Source of the DNA: JAYEIA01 sp964472505
GTDB lineage: Bacteria > Bacteroidota > Bacteroidia > Bacteroidales > JAADGE01
DNA: 15,704 bases
Assembly (NCBI GenBank): GCA_964472505.1
Contig: CAYYQW010000086.1
Span: forward strand, 1-15,704
Direction: 5' to 3'
Part shown: piece after piece, positions 4,839-13,409 of the stretch
Numbering within the stretch: the stretch's first letter is position 1
Layout: every line of letters begins with the position of its first letter
Translations under genes and position numbers: made by a program
The notes under the pieces: model-generated
Databases searched by the model: none
What the model was told of the DNA's origin: nothing
What the model saw: the letters and a program-made list of their open reading frames with translations, nothing else

Positions 4839-6875
4839 ATGAAGAAATTTAAACGTTATTTAGTTACATCAGCTTTACCTTATGCCAACGGACCGGTACA
4901 TTTAGGCCACATTGCCGGTGTGTATTTACCTTCGGATATATATGTACGCTATTTGCGCCTGAAACAAGAAGATGTACTTTGGGTATGCGGCTCCGATGAA
5001 CACGGCGTACCCATCACATTAAAAGCTCGAAAAGAAGAGAAAAGCCCGCAGGAAATTGTGGACCGATACCATAAAATTATTAAGCAAGCCTTCGAGGATT
5101 TTGGCATATCCACCGATATTTATTCACGTACCACAAGCGATACCCATTACGAAACGGCGCGTGAATTTTTTAAAACGCTACACGATAAAGGTGAATTCAT
5201 CACCAAAAAGACCAAACAATATTTTGACCCGCAAGCCAAGATGTTTTTAGCCGACAGATACCTGCTCGGAACCTGTCCGCATTGCGATAGCCAAAGCGCT
5301 TACGGTGATCAATGCGAAAATTGCGGTACATCACTCAGTACCGATGAATTGAAAAACCCCGTTTCGGCTCTTACGGGTGCTACTCCGGAGTTAAGAGAAA
5401 CCCAACACTGGTACTTACCTTTGGACAAACATCAACCCTTTTTGGAAAAGTGGATTTTGGAAGAACATAAAGAATGGAAATCAACCGTAAGCGGGCAATG
5501 CCGCTCTTGGTTTGAGATTGGTTTGCAACCGCGTGCCGTAAGCCGCGATTTGGACTGGGGCGTACCTCTGCCGGTTGAAAATGCCGAAAATAAAGTGATG
5601 TACGTATGGTTCGATGCCCCCATCGGTTATATTTCGGCAACCAAAGAATATACTCCCGACTGGGAAAAATATTGGAAAAGCGAGGATACCAAATTGGTGC
5701 ATTTTATCGGAAAAGATAATATTGTTTTTCACTGCATTATATTCCCGGCCATGCTTAAAGCAGAAGGCTCTTATGTAATGCCCGATAATGTGCCGGCTAA
5801 TCAATTTTTGAACTTGGAAGGCGATAAAATTTCCACTTCCCGTAATTGGGCCGTTTGGTTGCATGAGTATTTGGAAGAATTTAAAGGTAAGCAAGATGAA
5901 CTGCGCTATGTTTTGGCTGCCAATATGCCCGAAGCCAGAGATAATGATTTCCGTTGGAAAGATTATCAAGACCGAGTGAATAATGAGCTGGTAGCGGTTT
6001 TCGGAAATTTCATAAATCGAACCTTGGTACTCACTAAAAAATATTTCGATAATCATGTGCCGGCAGTTACCGAATATCAAGCAGTTGATAAGGCTGTTTT
6101 TGAAGATATTAAGAAATTCGGCAAACGTTTGTCGGAAAATATTGAGCAATATAAATTTCGCGAAGCGCTTAAATCAATGATGGATATTGCAAGAGCCGGA
6201 AATAAATATCTGGCGGACTCAGAGCCTTGGAAAATTATTAAAAGCGATCCCGAGCGTGTGCAAACCATTCTGAATGTTTCTCTGCAAATAGCTGCTTCTT
6301 TGGCTATTTTTTCCGAGCCTTTTATTCCTTTCTCAGCCGAAAAAATTCGCCGAATGTTAAATATTGAGCACTTGGAATGGTCTTTGGCCGGTAATACTGA
6401 TTTGTTGAAGCCCGGGCACAAACTCAATAAATCCGAATTACTCTTTGAAAAAGTAGAGGACGAAGTGGTGAAAGCTCAAGTGGATAAACTGCTTAAAACC
6501 AAGCAGGAAAATGCTGATGCCGAGGCTCCTGAAGTAGCTTCCGCAAAGGAAGACATTGAATTTGACGATTTTCAAAAACAAGATATCCGAGTCGGCATAA
6601 TTGAGCATGCCGAAAAAGTGGCTAAAACAAAAAAACTTTTGAAATTGGATGTAAATACCGGCACGGACAAGCGCACGGTGGTGTCCGGAATTGCCGAATA
6701 TTATAAGCCGGAAGACATCGTCGGGAAGCGTGTCTGCATCTTGATAAATTTGGCCGGTAAGAAAATTCGCGGAATTGAGTCATCGGGTATGATTCTAATG
6801 GCCGAAGATTCAAAGGGCAAATTAAGTTTCATAAGCCCGGAAGATGATTTGCATGCCGGTTCGGTAATTTCGTAG
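4839..6875 (+). CDS. metG: Methionine-tRNA ligase with C-terminal tRNA-binding domain
   Basis: MetG charges tRNA(Met) with methionine in the cytosol. The 678-residue protein has the HIGH-type HLGH at 21-24, a zinc knuckle with Cys146, Cys149, Cys159 and Cys162 (CPHC and CENC), and the KMSKS-type loop KISTS at 330-334. Residues 380-540 form the helical anticodon-binding region. An acidic linker (ENADAEAPEVASAKED) joins it to an EMAP/Arc1p-like OB-fold at about 574-678 (DIRVGIIEHAEKV...GIESSGMILMAED), which promotes dimerisation and tRNA binding. The full length matches the long two-domain form common in Bacteroidota. It follows the secreted hypothetical gene by 32 nt and ends at a strong stem-loop. 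Confidence 0.98.
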   Translation: MKKFKRYLVTSALPYANGPVHLGHIAGVYLPSDIYVRYLRLKQEDVLWVCGSDEHGVPITLKARKEEKSPQEIVDRYHKIIKQAFEDFGISTDIYSRTTSDTHYETAREFFKTLHDKGEFITKKTKQYFDPQAKMFLADRYLLGTCPHCDSQSAYGDQCENCGTSLSTDELKNPVSALTGATPELRETQHWYLPLDKHQPFLEKWILEEHKEWKSTVSGQCRSWFEIGLQPRAVSRDLDWGVPLPVENAENKVMYVWFDAPIGYISATKEYTPDWEKYWKSEDTKLVHFIGKDNIVFHCIIFPAMLKAEGSYVMPDNVPANQFLNLEGDKISTSRNWAVWLHEYLEEFKGKQDELRYVLAANMPEARDNDFRWKDYQDRVNNELVAVFGNFINRTLVLTKKYFDNHVPAVTEYQAVDKAVFEDIKKFGKRLSENIEQYKFREALKSMMDIARAGNKYLADSEPWKIIKSDPERVQTILNVSLQIAASLAIFSEPFIPFSAEKIRRMLNIEHLEWSLAGNTDLLKPGHKLNKSELLFEKVEDEVVKAQVDKLLKTKQENADAEAPEVASAKEDIEFDDFQKQDIRVGIIEHAEKVAKTKKLLKLDVNTGTDKRTVVSGIAEYYKPEDIVGKRVCILINLAGKKIRGIESSGMILMAEDSKGKLSFISPEDDLHAGSVIS

Positions 6876-6891
6876 ATTTTTAAGTAATAAC

Positions 6892-6937
6892 AATCATCGG
6901 TTTTTGCAGTTATATCTGTCTGCAAAAACCGATGATT
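6892..6937. terminator. Perfect 18-bp stem-loop between metG and lptC
   Basis: Arms 6892-6909 and 6920-6937 are exact reverse complements (AATCATCGGTTTTTGCAG) around a 10-nt loop. The stem sits between convergent stop codons at 6875 (metG) and 6963 (lptC), so it can stop transcription from both sides. The tails are only moderately T-rich on each strand. Confidence 0.85.
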
Positions 6938-6962
6938 TTATGTTCGGAAAGCAAGTAAAAAA

Positions 6963-7529
6963 TTATTCCAATTCTTCTTCTATTTGTTGTATGCCCGTAA
7001 CTTTTGTAAAGCGGTAAACGGTAAAGTCAAAATTTGATTTAAATCCGCCTTCCCCCTGAATAACCGAGCCGTCAGCATAAGTAATGGTAACCGGTTTTAC
7101 GGAATAAATATTCTCGGTTTTCCCGGTTAAAAAAAGTTCTTCGGTTCGTAATATACTGCCGTTAGCATTGGTTATTACCACATTGCCTTCGGCTTTGGCA
7201 TTTTGCTCTTTTTCGTGGTATATGGCATAGTCAGCTTTCAGGCTGCTTTCTACTTCCATTTCTTCATTATAAAAATTGATTCGGCAACCGTTGGGAAATT
7301 CAAAGTATGATTTATTTTTTTCATCGAAGCGATAAAGGGTGGGGGTGGTCAGCAGCATTTTAAGGTTGGCATCGGATGTATAAACCGAACGCATTCCCTG
7401 TACCGTCAGCATGGGCAATTCCTCTTCTTCTGTGAGCTTTTTAATCTCTTCCATATCGGTAGAGCAGTTGCTTAGCGCAAAAAGCAGGATGATCGACAAC
7501 AGAAATCGGAAATGCTTAAATGGTTTCAT
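6963..7529 (-). CDS. lptC: LPS export protein LptC, lipoprotein form
   Basis: LptC links the LptB2FG transporter to the periplasmic bridge that carries lipopolysaccharide to the outer membrane. The 188-residue product has a signal with LFALSNC, so Cys22 should be lipidated; a lipoprotein anchor is usual in Bacteroidota, in place of the transmembrane helix of E. coli LptC. After an acidic stretch, the beta-jellyroll pattern is clear: VQGMRSVYTSDANLKMLLTTP, YFEFPNGCRINFYNE, SLKADYAIYHEKEQNAKAEGNVVITN, LRTEELFLTGKTENIYS, and VIQGEGGFKSNFDFTVYRFTKVTG. The 'A-E-G-N-V-V' and 'G-F-x-S-x-F' features are characteristic. The ATG overlaps the aminotransferase stop codon by one base, so the genes should be translationally coupled. 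Confidence 0.88.
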   Translation of the reverse strand: MKPFKHFRFLLSIILLFALSNCSTDMEEIKKLTEEEELPMLTVQGMRSVYTSDANLKMLLTTPTLYRFDEKNKSYFEFPNGCRINFYNEEMEVESSLKADYAIYHEKEQNAKAEGNVVITNANGSILRTEELFLTGKTENIYSVKPVTITYADGSVIQGEGGFKSNFDFTVYRFTKVTGIQQIEEELE

Positions 7530-8722
7530 CAGCGTATTCTTTTTAGTGATTCTTTAATGCGGTGCATGGCTTTATTAATGTTTTCGGCTGATGCAGCATA
7601 AGAAAAACGGATGCATTCCGGATTTCCGAACGCAATGCCAGGAACGGTGGCTACATGTGCTTCGTTGAGCAAGTACATACTCAGGTCGGAAGAATTTTTA
7701 ATCGAGATATAGGTATCGGAGCGGCCAAAATAACTGCTGGCATCCGGAAAGGCATAAAAAGCACCTTGCGGTATATTAGTAATCAAGCCGGGGATTTCCT
7801 GCAGGTGTTTCACCATCAGATCACGGCGTATTTTAAATGCGGCATTCATGCCCAATGTGTAAACATTATCTTGAGTAAGTGCTGCAAAAGCAGCCCGTTG
7901 CGATACCGAGCATGCGCAAGAGGTATATTGTCCCTGAAGCTTCATACATGAATCAGCAATCCACTGCGGAGCAGCCATATAACCTAATCGCCAACCGGTC
8001 ATGGAGTAGCCTTTGGATACACCGTTTATCAGAATCACGCGGTCTTTTATGGATTCAAATTGTGCAATACTTTCGTGTTTTCCCACATAATTGATGTGCT
8101 CATATATTTCATCAGAAATTACATGCACTTTCGGATGCTTTTCAATGACTTCGGCCAAGGCTTTTAATTCATTTTTGGAATATACGCTGCCGGCCGGGTT
8201 TGAGGGCGAACTGTAAAGTAAAGCACGCGTTTTGGGTGTAATGGCTTTCTCCAATTGCTCGGGCGTGATTTTGTAATCATTTTTGATGGTGGTTTTAATG
8301 AATACATTTTTACCGTTAGCCAGATTGTCTAATTCTGCATAACTTACCCAATACGGTGTCGGAACAATAATTTCATCCCCTTCGTCAATCAGTGTGAGTA
8401 TGGTGTTGGCCAATGCTTGTTTGGCACCGTTGGATACTACAATCTGATCTTTTGTGTACTGTAGGCCGTTTTCATTTTTTAACTTAGCAGCAATGGCTTC
8501 TCTGAGTTTTGTGTAGCCGGCCACTTGGGTGTAAAACGTGAAATCATTTTGAATGGCTTCAATAGCAGCTTTTTTTATGTGCTCGGGCGTCGGAAAATCG
8601 GGTTGCCCGATACTCAAGTCAATAATATCTACCCCTTTTTCTTTTAACTCACTGCTTCTTTTTGACATCTCAAGTGTCTGAGATACAGATATACGCCTTA
8701 CTCTGCCGGAGATAAATTCCAT
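7529..8722 (-). CDS. aspC: PLP-dependent aminotransferase, aspartate aminotransferase class Ib type
   Basis: The 397-residue cytosolic enzyme is a fold-type I class I/II aminotransferase. The PLP-binding Lys237 lies in NGVSKGYSMTGWRLGY. Asn175 is in SSPSNPAGSVY, Asp204 and Tyr207 in ISDEIYEHI, and the substrate carboxylate-binding Arg372 in CIRFSYA. The N-terminal IIDLSIGQPDFPTP motif is typical of the bacterial Ib aspartate/prephenate-type aminotransferases. Aspartate and 2-oxoglutarate are the likely substrates, but a broader aromatic or prephenate activity cannot be excluded from sequence. It is the first gene of a two-gene unit with lptC and is divergent from the DUF4199 gene. Confidence 0.93.
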   Translation of the reverse strand: MEFISGRVRRISVSQTLEMSKRSSELKEKGVDIIDLSIGQPDFPTPEHIKKAAIEAIQNDFTFYTQVAGYTKLREAIAAKLKNENGLQYTKDQIVVSNGAKQALANTILTLIDEGDEIIVPTPYWVSYAELDNLANGKNVFIKTTIKNDYKITPEQLEKAITPKTRALLYSSPSNPAGSVYSKNELKALAEVIEKHPKVHVISDEIYEHINYVGKHESIAQFESIKDRVILINGVSKGYSMTGWRLGYMAAPQWIADSCMKLQGQYTSCACSVSQRAAFAALTQDNVYTLGMNAAFKIRRDLMVKHLQEIPGLITNIPQGAFYAFPDASSYFGRSDTYISIKNSSDLSMYLLNEAHVATVPGIAFGNPECIRFSYAASAENINKAMHRIKESLKRIR

Positions 8723-8750
8723 TATTATGTTTTTTCAGTTGTTAAAAGCC

Positions 8751-8780
8751 CAAATTTCACATTTTTTTTTGTTTTTCAAA
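8751..8780 (-). promoter_or_regulatory. Possible promoter of aspC-lptC
   Basis: On the minus strand TTTG (8777-8780) and GAAATTTG (8751-8758) are 18 bp apart. The second differs from TAnnTTTG at one defined base. The ATG lies 28 nt downstream. Confidence 0.35.
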
Positions 8781-8825
8781 CTTGTTTCTAACTGTTTTAG
8801 CGCAGAAAAATTATTTTTTTACTTT

Positions 8826-8859
8826 TTTGGTGTTTTTAATGCAATAATTCATACTTTTA
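8826..8859 (+). promoter_or_regulatory. Possible promoter of the DUF4199-glycosyltransferase genes
   Basis: TTTG (8826-8829) and TACTTTTA (8852-8859) are separated by 22 bp; the second misses only the last G of TAnnTTTG. The ATG at 8911 is 51 nt downstream. The spacer 8723-8910 is very AT-rich with long T runs and shows no other feature. Confidence 0.4.
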
Positions 8860-8910
8860 CATTACTCTTAAATTATGTATTTATAAATCATTTTTAAATA
8901 TAAAAATATC

Positions 8911-9465
8911 ATGGGCGAAGCAAAATTTTACCGATCAGCATTTTCTTCAGGTCTTATTCTCGGAGTTATTTTGATACTTTACAGTATGGTTTTATATGTT
9001 TTTGAAGCTAATGTTTTAAGCATTGGTTTTGGAATCTTAAACTTTGTTATATCAATTGCACTTTTTGTTGTTGTTATGCTTTTGGCCGGAAAAAGTGTAC
9101 GCAGAATACATTTGGGCGGATATATGGCTTACAAAGATGCCTTTGTTTTCACACTTGTAGTTGGGATAACGGGTACTGTTTTGTATGCAATTTTTACATA
9201 TTTTTATTATGCTTTTGCCGACCTAAGTTATCTTCAAAACCAAGTGGATGAATTCTTATTTGATATGCAACAGCGCGGTTTGAATGAATCACAGCTTCAG
9301 GATCTTAAAAAACAGATGGAAGAGCAATTTTCTGCCACGCCAATCAAACAAGCTTCAAACAGTTTGTTATATAACTCTATAACGACGGTGGTCCTTGCAC
9401 TCTTGGTTTCCATTTTTGTAAAGCAGAACAAACCGGATTACGAAGAAGAAATTTCGGAAATTTAG
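8911..9465 (+). CDS. DUF4199 family integral membrane protein
   Basis: The 184-residue product has four predicted membrane segments at about 12-31, 38-59, 75-100 and 152-170. Between the third and fourth lies a charged helical segment (LSYLQNQVDEFLFDMQQRGL, then SQLQDLKKQMEEQF) that should form an exposed amphipathic or coiled-coil arm. The order and the YMAYKDAFVFTLVVGI motif after the second helix fit the DUF4199 family, whose function is unknown. In Bacteroidota it is commonly found just before a family 2 glycosyltransferase, as here with a 28-nt gap, which suggests a shared role in envelope glycan or lipid-sugar handling. That role is inference. Confidence 0.85.
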   Translation: MGEAKFYRSAFSSGLILGVILILYSMVLYVFEANVLSIGFGILNFVISIALFVVVMLLAGKSVRRIHLGGYMAYKDAFVFTLVVGITGTVLYAIFTYFYYAFADLSYLQNQVDEFLFDMQQRGLNESQLQDLKKQMEEQFSATPIKQASNSLLYNSITTVVLALLVSIFVKQNKPDYEEEISEI

Positions 9466-9493
9466 GGTTTGTTGTATTGAAAATAAGATATTT

Positions 9494-10444
9494 ATGGATA
9501 TTTCAATAGTTATTTCTCTTCTGAATGAAGAAGAGTCATTGCCCGAACTTACCGATTGGATTCGCCGGGTGATGGAAGCGCACAACTATGCTTACGAAAT
9601 TATATACATTGACGACGGGAGTACCGACAAATCTTGGGAAGTGATATCTGATTTAGCTCATAACGATTCGCATATAAAAAGCGTGAAATTTACCCGAAAT
9701 TACGGTAAATCAGCTGCTTTACATGTGGGTTTTGAACGTGCCGAGGGCGATGTAATTTTCACCATGGATGCCGATTTGCAAGACAGCCCGGAAGAAATTC
9801 CGGAAATGTATAGTATGATTGTAAAAGACGGTTATGATTTGGTTTCCGGCTGGAAGAAAAAGCGATATGATCCGGTGCTTTCCAAAAATATCCCGAGCAA
9901 ATTATTCAATGCGGTGGTTCGGGGCTCAAGCGGTATAAAATTGCACGATTTCAATTGCGGACTTAAGGCATACAGAAAAGAAGCAGCCAAGGCCATTGAG
10001 GTTTACGGCGATATGCACCGGTTTATTCCCATATTGGTTAAGAAAGCCGGTTATGAAAAAATTACGGAAAAAGCCGTTAAGCACCAACAACGTAAATACG
10101 GTAAATCAAAATTTGGCATGAGCCGTTTTATAAATGGCTTTTTGGACTTGCTTTCGGTAATGTTCATGACTAAGTTTGCAAAACGCCCCATGCATTTTTT
10201 TGGGACATTGGGTTCGTTTAGTTTCTTTTTGGGATTTATCATATTGGTATATCTTTCTGTAGCAAAAATATTTTTTCATCAATACCACATGACCGAGCGG
10301 CCTTTATTTTATTTGGGATTGCTTACAATTATTTTCGGTACTCAAATGTTTGTTACCGGATTTTTGGCTGAGCTGGTGTCGCGCACTTCTCAAGAACGCA
10401 ATGATTATTTAATAGAAGCAGAGTTAAATATGGATACGAATTAA
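9494..10444 (+). CDS. Family 2 glycosyltransferase, polyprenyl-phosphate sugar transferase type
   Basis: The 316-residue enzyme has a GT-A catalytic domain (about 1-230) and two C-terminal membrane helices (about 238-262 and 275-298), the plan of dolichyl/undecaprenyl-phosphate glycosyltransferases such as DPM1, GtrB and ArnC. ISLLNEEESLPEL opens the domain, IDDGSTDKSWEV holds Asp40-Asp41 for the nucleotide, and MDADLQDSPEEI holds the metal-binding Asp92-Ala-Asp94. FTRNYGKSAALHVGFERAEGD is also characteristic. The reaction should be transfer of a sugar from NDP-sugar or UDP-sugar to a polyprenyl phosphate on the cytosolic face of the inner membrane. The donor sugar cannot be told from sequence. 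It follows the DUF4199 gene by 28 nt. Confidence 0.92.
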   Translation: MDISIVISLLNEEESLPELTDWIRRVMEAHNYAYEIIYIDDGSTDKSWEVISDLAHNDSHIKSVKFTRNYGKSAALHVGFERAEGDVIFTMDADLQDSPEEIPEMYSMIVKDGYDLVSGWKKKRYDPVLSKNIPSKLFNAVVRGSSGIKLHDFNCGLKAYRKEAAKAIEVYGDMHRFIPILVKKAGYEKITEKAVKHQQRKYGKSKFGMSRFINGFLDLLSVMFMTKFAKRPMHFFGTLGSFSFFLGFIILVYLSVAKIFFHQYHMTERPLFYLGLLTIIFGTQMFVTGFLAELVSRTSQERNDYLIEAELNMDTN

Positions 10445-10490
10445 ATGATTTTTCGTAACTTGCAGCTTTAGTTTAATAAATTTTTAAGAT

Positions 10491-11039
10491 ATGAAATTAC
10501 AAGAAGGACAACCGGCCATTGATTTTAGCGCTGAAGATATATACGGAAATAAAATACAGCTTTCTGATTATAAAGGGAAAAAAATAATTCTGGGTTTTCA
10601 TCGGCACATGAGTTGCCCCTTTTGCAACCGCAGAGTACACCAATTAATGGGAAGGAATTTGCGATTACAGAAATCCGGGGCACAGATAATTCTTTTGTTT
10701 GAAAGCTCAAATGAAAAGCTCAAAGACAGTGTTTTTCATAAAGGCATACAGCCATGGCCCTTGATCGGTGACCCGAATCGTGAAATATATAATATATACG
10801 GCGTAGAGCGCTCCACGGGTAAAATGATGAAAACCATGTTCGCTACCAACGCCTTTAAAGCAATGCGTGACACCAAAGACTTGAATTTACCTAAGTTTAG
10901 CGGCGGAACTTTAAACTTAATTCCGGCCGATTTTTTTATTGATGAAGATTTCAATATTGTAAAAGCCCATTACGGCAGCCATGCCGATGACCATGTGGAA
11001 ATGAGTTTATTGGAAGACTTTGCGGGTATTCGTCGCTGA
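10491..11039 (+). CDS. Peroxiredoxin-like (AhpC/TSA-fold) protein
   Basis: The 182-residue soluble protein begins like AhpC/TSA proteins (EGQPAIDFSAEDIYGNKIQLSDYKGKKIILGF), followed by FHRHMSCPFCNRRVHQL. Cys42 takes the peroxidatic position and forms a CPFC pair with Cys45. This CxxC form places it with the 'peroxiredoxin-like' group, which lacks the classical PxxxTxxC motif, so peroxidase activity is plausible but unproven; a thiol-disulfide role is the alternative. ADFFIDEDFNIVKAHYG gives the C-terminal strand pair of the thioredoxin fold. No signal peptide is present, so it is cytosolic. It starts 46 nt after the glycosyltransferase and could be co-transcribed or have its own start. Confidence 0.85.
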   Translation: MKLQEGQPAIDFSAEDIYGNKIQLSDYKGKKIILGFHRHMSCPFCNRRVHQLMGRNLRLQKSGAQIILLFESSNEKLKDSVFHKGIQPWPLIGDPNREIYNIYGVERSTGKMMKTMFATNAFKAMRDTKDLNLPKFSGGTLNLIPADFFIDEDFNIVKAHYGSHADDHVEMSLLEDFAGIRR

Positions 11040-11053
11040 TAAGCGGTTTATAA

Positions 11054-11899
11054 TTAATTGGCTTTATCAATTGCTGCAGCATTTTTTTCTTCAGCATCTA
11101 AAATGGCTTCCGGGAGCTCATCCAAAATCGTAAAGCTGTCATCGTATTTCTCGGCGATTAGTATTTTTTTATTTCCGCCGCCCAATAATATGTGCAGGGT
11201 GTTTTGAATTTGTTTTTTCAGGGGGTTTAGCACCCAGTCGAGCTCTTCGGGTCCGTTTTTTACTTCTTGGTGGATGCGGTTTTGCAAATCTTCTTTTATG
11301 CTGTGCCCGAGTTCTTGAAGTTTTTCGGTTTTTTTCCAGTGGTTGGAGCCGAGAAAAGGCTTTTTGTATTCCAATATTTCAGAAATTTCCCAGATGTAGT
11401 CTAAATCGGTGAACGATAAGAATTTCGGGTTGGCATTGGCTACAATTAATTCATTTAGCTCCGGATTGTATTTAAAACGTAGCTCTTTCAGGTCAATACC
11501 AAATTTTGCAATTATATTTATGCGCAAAGCACCTATAAAGTGTACTTCTTGTTTGTTGTGAATGAATTGTTTATTCCAGGTTCGGGTAAAGTTTGTATTA
11601 ATTTCCATAAGCCCCAAATCCAGAATGCTTTTTATGTCTGAAATTTTAAGGCGTCGAGTTCGTAACTCTTCCACTTCCTCCTTTATGTCTTTAAGGTCTT
11701 CTTGGTTTTTATTTAAGTCGTTAAGCAACTCGCTAATTTTTTGGTCTTTACTTTGTATGAGTTGTTGCCACATAAAAAAAGCCAAAAACCCAATACCCAA
11801 AACTATCAGGCCATAGAGCAACAGTTCGTTAAGTATGAGTAATACAGCTACTGCGCTGATAATTGTAAGATACAGATAGGTTTTGAAATTTTTAAGCAT
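11054..11899 (-). CDS. DUF4230-like membrane-anchored protein with coiled coil
   Basis: The 281-residue product starts with two close hydrophobic segments (about 7-24 and 27-45), then a charged heptad-like stretch (about 50-85: KISELLNDLNKNQEDLKDIKEEVEELRTRR). The soluble part contains FIGALRINIIAKFGIDLKEL and LNELIVANANPKFLSFTDLDYIWEI, a pattern like DUF4230 proteins, in which a strand-rich domain follows a membrane anchor. Their function is unknown. The C-terminus is Ala/Glu/Asp-rich. The gene is convergent with the peroxiredoxin-like gene, with 14 bp between stop codons. Its own -7 element is listed below. The family call is by eye. Confidence 0.7.
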   Translation of the reverse strand: MLKNFKTYLYLTIISAVAVLLILNELLLYGLIVLGIGFLAFFMWQQLIQSKDQKISELLNDLNKNQEDLKDIKEEVEELRTRRLKISDIKSILDLGLMEINTNFTRTWNKQFIHNKQEVHFIGALRINIIAKFGIDLKELRFKYNPELNELIVANANPKFLSFTDLDYIWEISEILEYKKPFLGSNHWKKTEKLQELGHSIKEDLQNRIHQEVKNGPEELDWVLNPLKKQIQNTLHILLGGGNKKILIAEKYDDSFTILDELPEAILDAEEKNAAAIDKAN

Positions 11900-11921
11900 T
11901 GTATGTGTTTGTTATTCGATA

Positions 11922-11929
11922 CAAAAGTA
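11922..11929 (-). promoter_or_regulatory. -7 element of the DUF4230-like gene
   Basis: The minus strand reads TACTTTTG, a full TAnnTTTG match and identical to the element upstream of yraN. It lies 22 nt before the ATG at 11899. No -33 TTG is seen at the usual spacing. Confidence 0.45.
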
Positions 11930-12042
11930 ACAAATATAATGAAATTTTATCTGACAGGCAATATAAAGCTTTCCGGGCCGGGGGGATGAGATAAATATTA
12001 TTTAGCCGGGAAACTGCAAACTAAAATTTGGCTGTGAATAAA

Positions 12043-12090
12043 AAAGCCAAGCCCCCGAAAAAAGAGACAGTTAAAAAGGGGTTTGGCTTT
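12043..12090 (-). terminator. Rho-independent terminator after the PKD membrane protein gene
   Basis: Arms 12043-12055 and 12078-12090 (AAAGCCAAGCCCC against GGGGTTTGGCTTT) pair over 13 positions with a 22-nt loop and one mismatch in the minus-strand RNA at 12051/12082. On the minus strand the stem is followed by TTTTTATTC. It lies 15 nt beyond the stop codon of the PKD gene. The rest of the 11900-12104 spacer holds only the -7 element listed above. Confidence 0.75.
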
Positions 12091-12104
12091 GAAAAACAGG
12101 AAAA

Positions 12105-13409
12105 TTAATGCGTTCTGTTGATTAGCGTAAGGTTGCCGGTTTTCTGAAAATATTCGCCGTTGCTGAATTTGCCGCTGCATACATATACATAAACACCGCT
12201 TGGCATCAGGCGTCCTTCGTGGTATCCGTTCCAACCAATTTGCGGGTCTTTACTTTCAAATACGGGTATGCCTTTTTTGTTGAATATTTTTAAATTGTAT
12301 TCGGCAATTTCTTGTGATACAATGGGGTAGAATACATCGTTTGACTTGCTGTTTATTTGCCGGCGGCCGTCGTTTGCACCGCTTGGGTCGGGTGTAAAAG
12401 CCGTTGGAAATATGATGTTGTATTTTTTATTTTTTACAAGTAAATTTTGATGTTTGGAACTGTCTTTACAATTGTATTTTGAGCTTACCGTCAAGCTTAC
12501 GTCGTATATTCCGCCGGTTTTATAGGTGTGTATGGGGTTCTTTTCGGTACTTTGGTTACCGTCGCCAAAATCCCACAGATAATTTGCGGCATGAGTGCTG
12601 AGATTAGCAAATTGTACTCGGTTTTCCGCATATATATTTTCTTCTTTAGCTATGACAAAGTCGGCTTTCGGGCTTTCGTGAACGGTTATTTCCGTTGTGC
12701 TTTTTCTTTCCAAACCGGAATTTTCAGCCGTTAATACTACCGTATAAACACCGGCTTCGGAATATACAGCGGTTGGGTTTTGTTCAGAGCTTTGCTGTCC
12801 GTTTCCGAAATCCCACCGATAGTGTGCCGTATTTTCGCATTGGTTTGTGAATTCAACCGTAAGCGGAGCGCAACCCGAGTATTCCGAAGCACTGAAAGCT
12901 GCTTTTGGAATGTTTGAGACTTTATTCTCGGAATCCGTGATGCAATTTTCTGTTTGAATTTTTACCGTTACTTTACCGGAGGCTTTTTCAGAGTGCTTCG
13001 TTTGCGATTTCTTTTCTTCGTTTAAGCTTTTTTCTGTGTGCTTTTGCGGGTTGCTTTGTATGGTTTCTTTTGGCTCATTTATTGTTTGCGGAGCTTCGGT
13101 TTTGGAACTTAATGTATCGTTTTCGACTGCATGGTCGGGTGCTTGCTTTTTATCCGGATGTTGTTCGCTTATGTTTTCTGTTATAAGAGGTTCTGAATGC
13201 TTAGTTTCTGCCGGACTGTCAAAAATAAAGACGGCTGCAATAATCAGAGCCAAGCTGCCTGTGAAAATTAAAATATTTTGCAGCTTTAATACGGATTGCA
13301 GCCACAAGTTTCTGTTGATCTTCTTCCAAACCCGGGGGGAGGGAGTTTCTCGGAAACTGTCGAATGCATCCTTAAACAATTGTTCGGTATTTTTATTGGT
13401 CTTGCTCAT
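12105..13409 (-). CDS. Single-pass membrane protein with two PKD domains and CHU_C/T9SS type B-like C-terminus; likely sigma-factor partner
   Basis: The 434-residue product has no cleavable signal. Residues 1-42 are charged and predicted cytosolic (LFKDAFDSFRETPSPRVWKK), one membrane helix lies at about 43-63, and the rest should be periplasmic. A low-complexity linker rich in Lys, Glu, Ser, Thr and Pro spans about 65-165. Two PKD domains follow (about 169-245 and 247-326), each with WDFG(N/D)G (199-204 and 279-284). Residues 331-434 resemble the gliding motility/T9SS type B C-terminal domain: FPTAFTPDPSGANDGRR, FNKKGIPVF, GWNGYHEGRLMPSGVYVYV. The start codon lies inside the ECF sigma gene (17-nt overlap). 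The N-terminal segment fits proteins often encoded beside ECF sigma factors in Bacteroidota, so an anti-sigma or signal-input role is likely but inferred. Confidence 0.82.
   Translation of the reverse strand: MSKTNKNTEQLFKDAFDSFRETPSPRVWKKINRNLWLQSVLKLQNILIFTGSLALIIAAVFIFDSPAETKHSEPLITENISEQHPDKKQAPDHAVENDTLSSKTEAPQTINEPKETIQSNPQKHTEKSLNEEKKSQTKHSEKASGKVTVKIQTENCITDSENKVSNIPKAAFSASEYSGCAPLTVEFTNQCENTAHYRWDFGNGQQSSEQNPTAVYSEAGVYTVVLTAENSGLERKSTTEITVHESPKADFVIAKEENIYAENRVQFANLSTHAANYLWDFGDGNQSTEKNPIHTYKTGGIYDVSLTVSSKYNCKDSSKHQNLLVKNKKYNIIFPTAFTPDPSGANDGRRQINSKSNDVFYPIVSQEIAEYNLKIFNKKGIPVFESKDPQIGWNGYHEGRLMPSGVYVYVCSGKFSNGEYFQKTGNLTLINRTH

Noticed and set aside
5380..6149. Minus-strand frames opposite metG
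   Set aside because: They are antisense to conserved MetG domains; no promoter or family pattern supports them.
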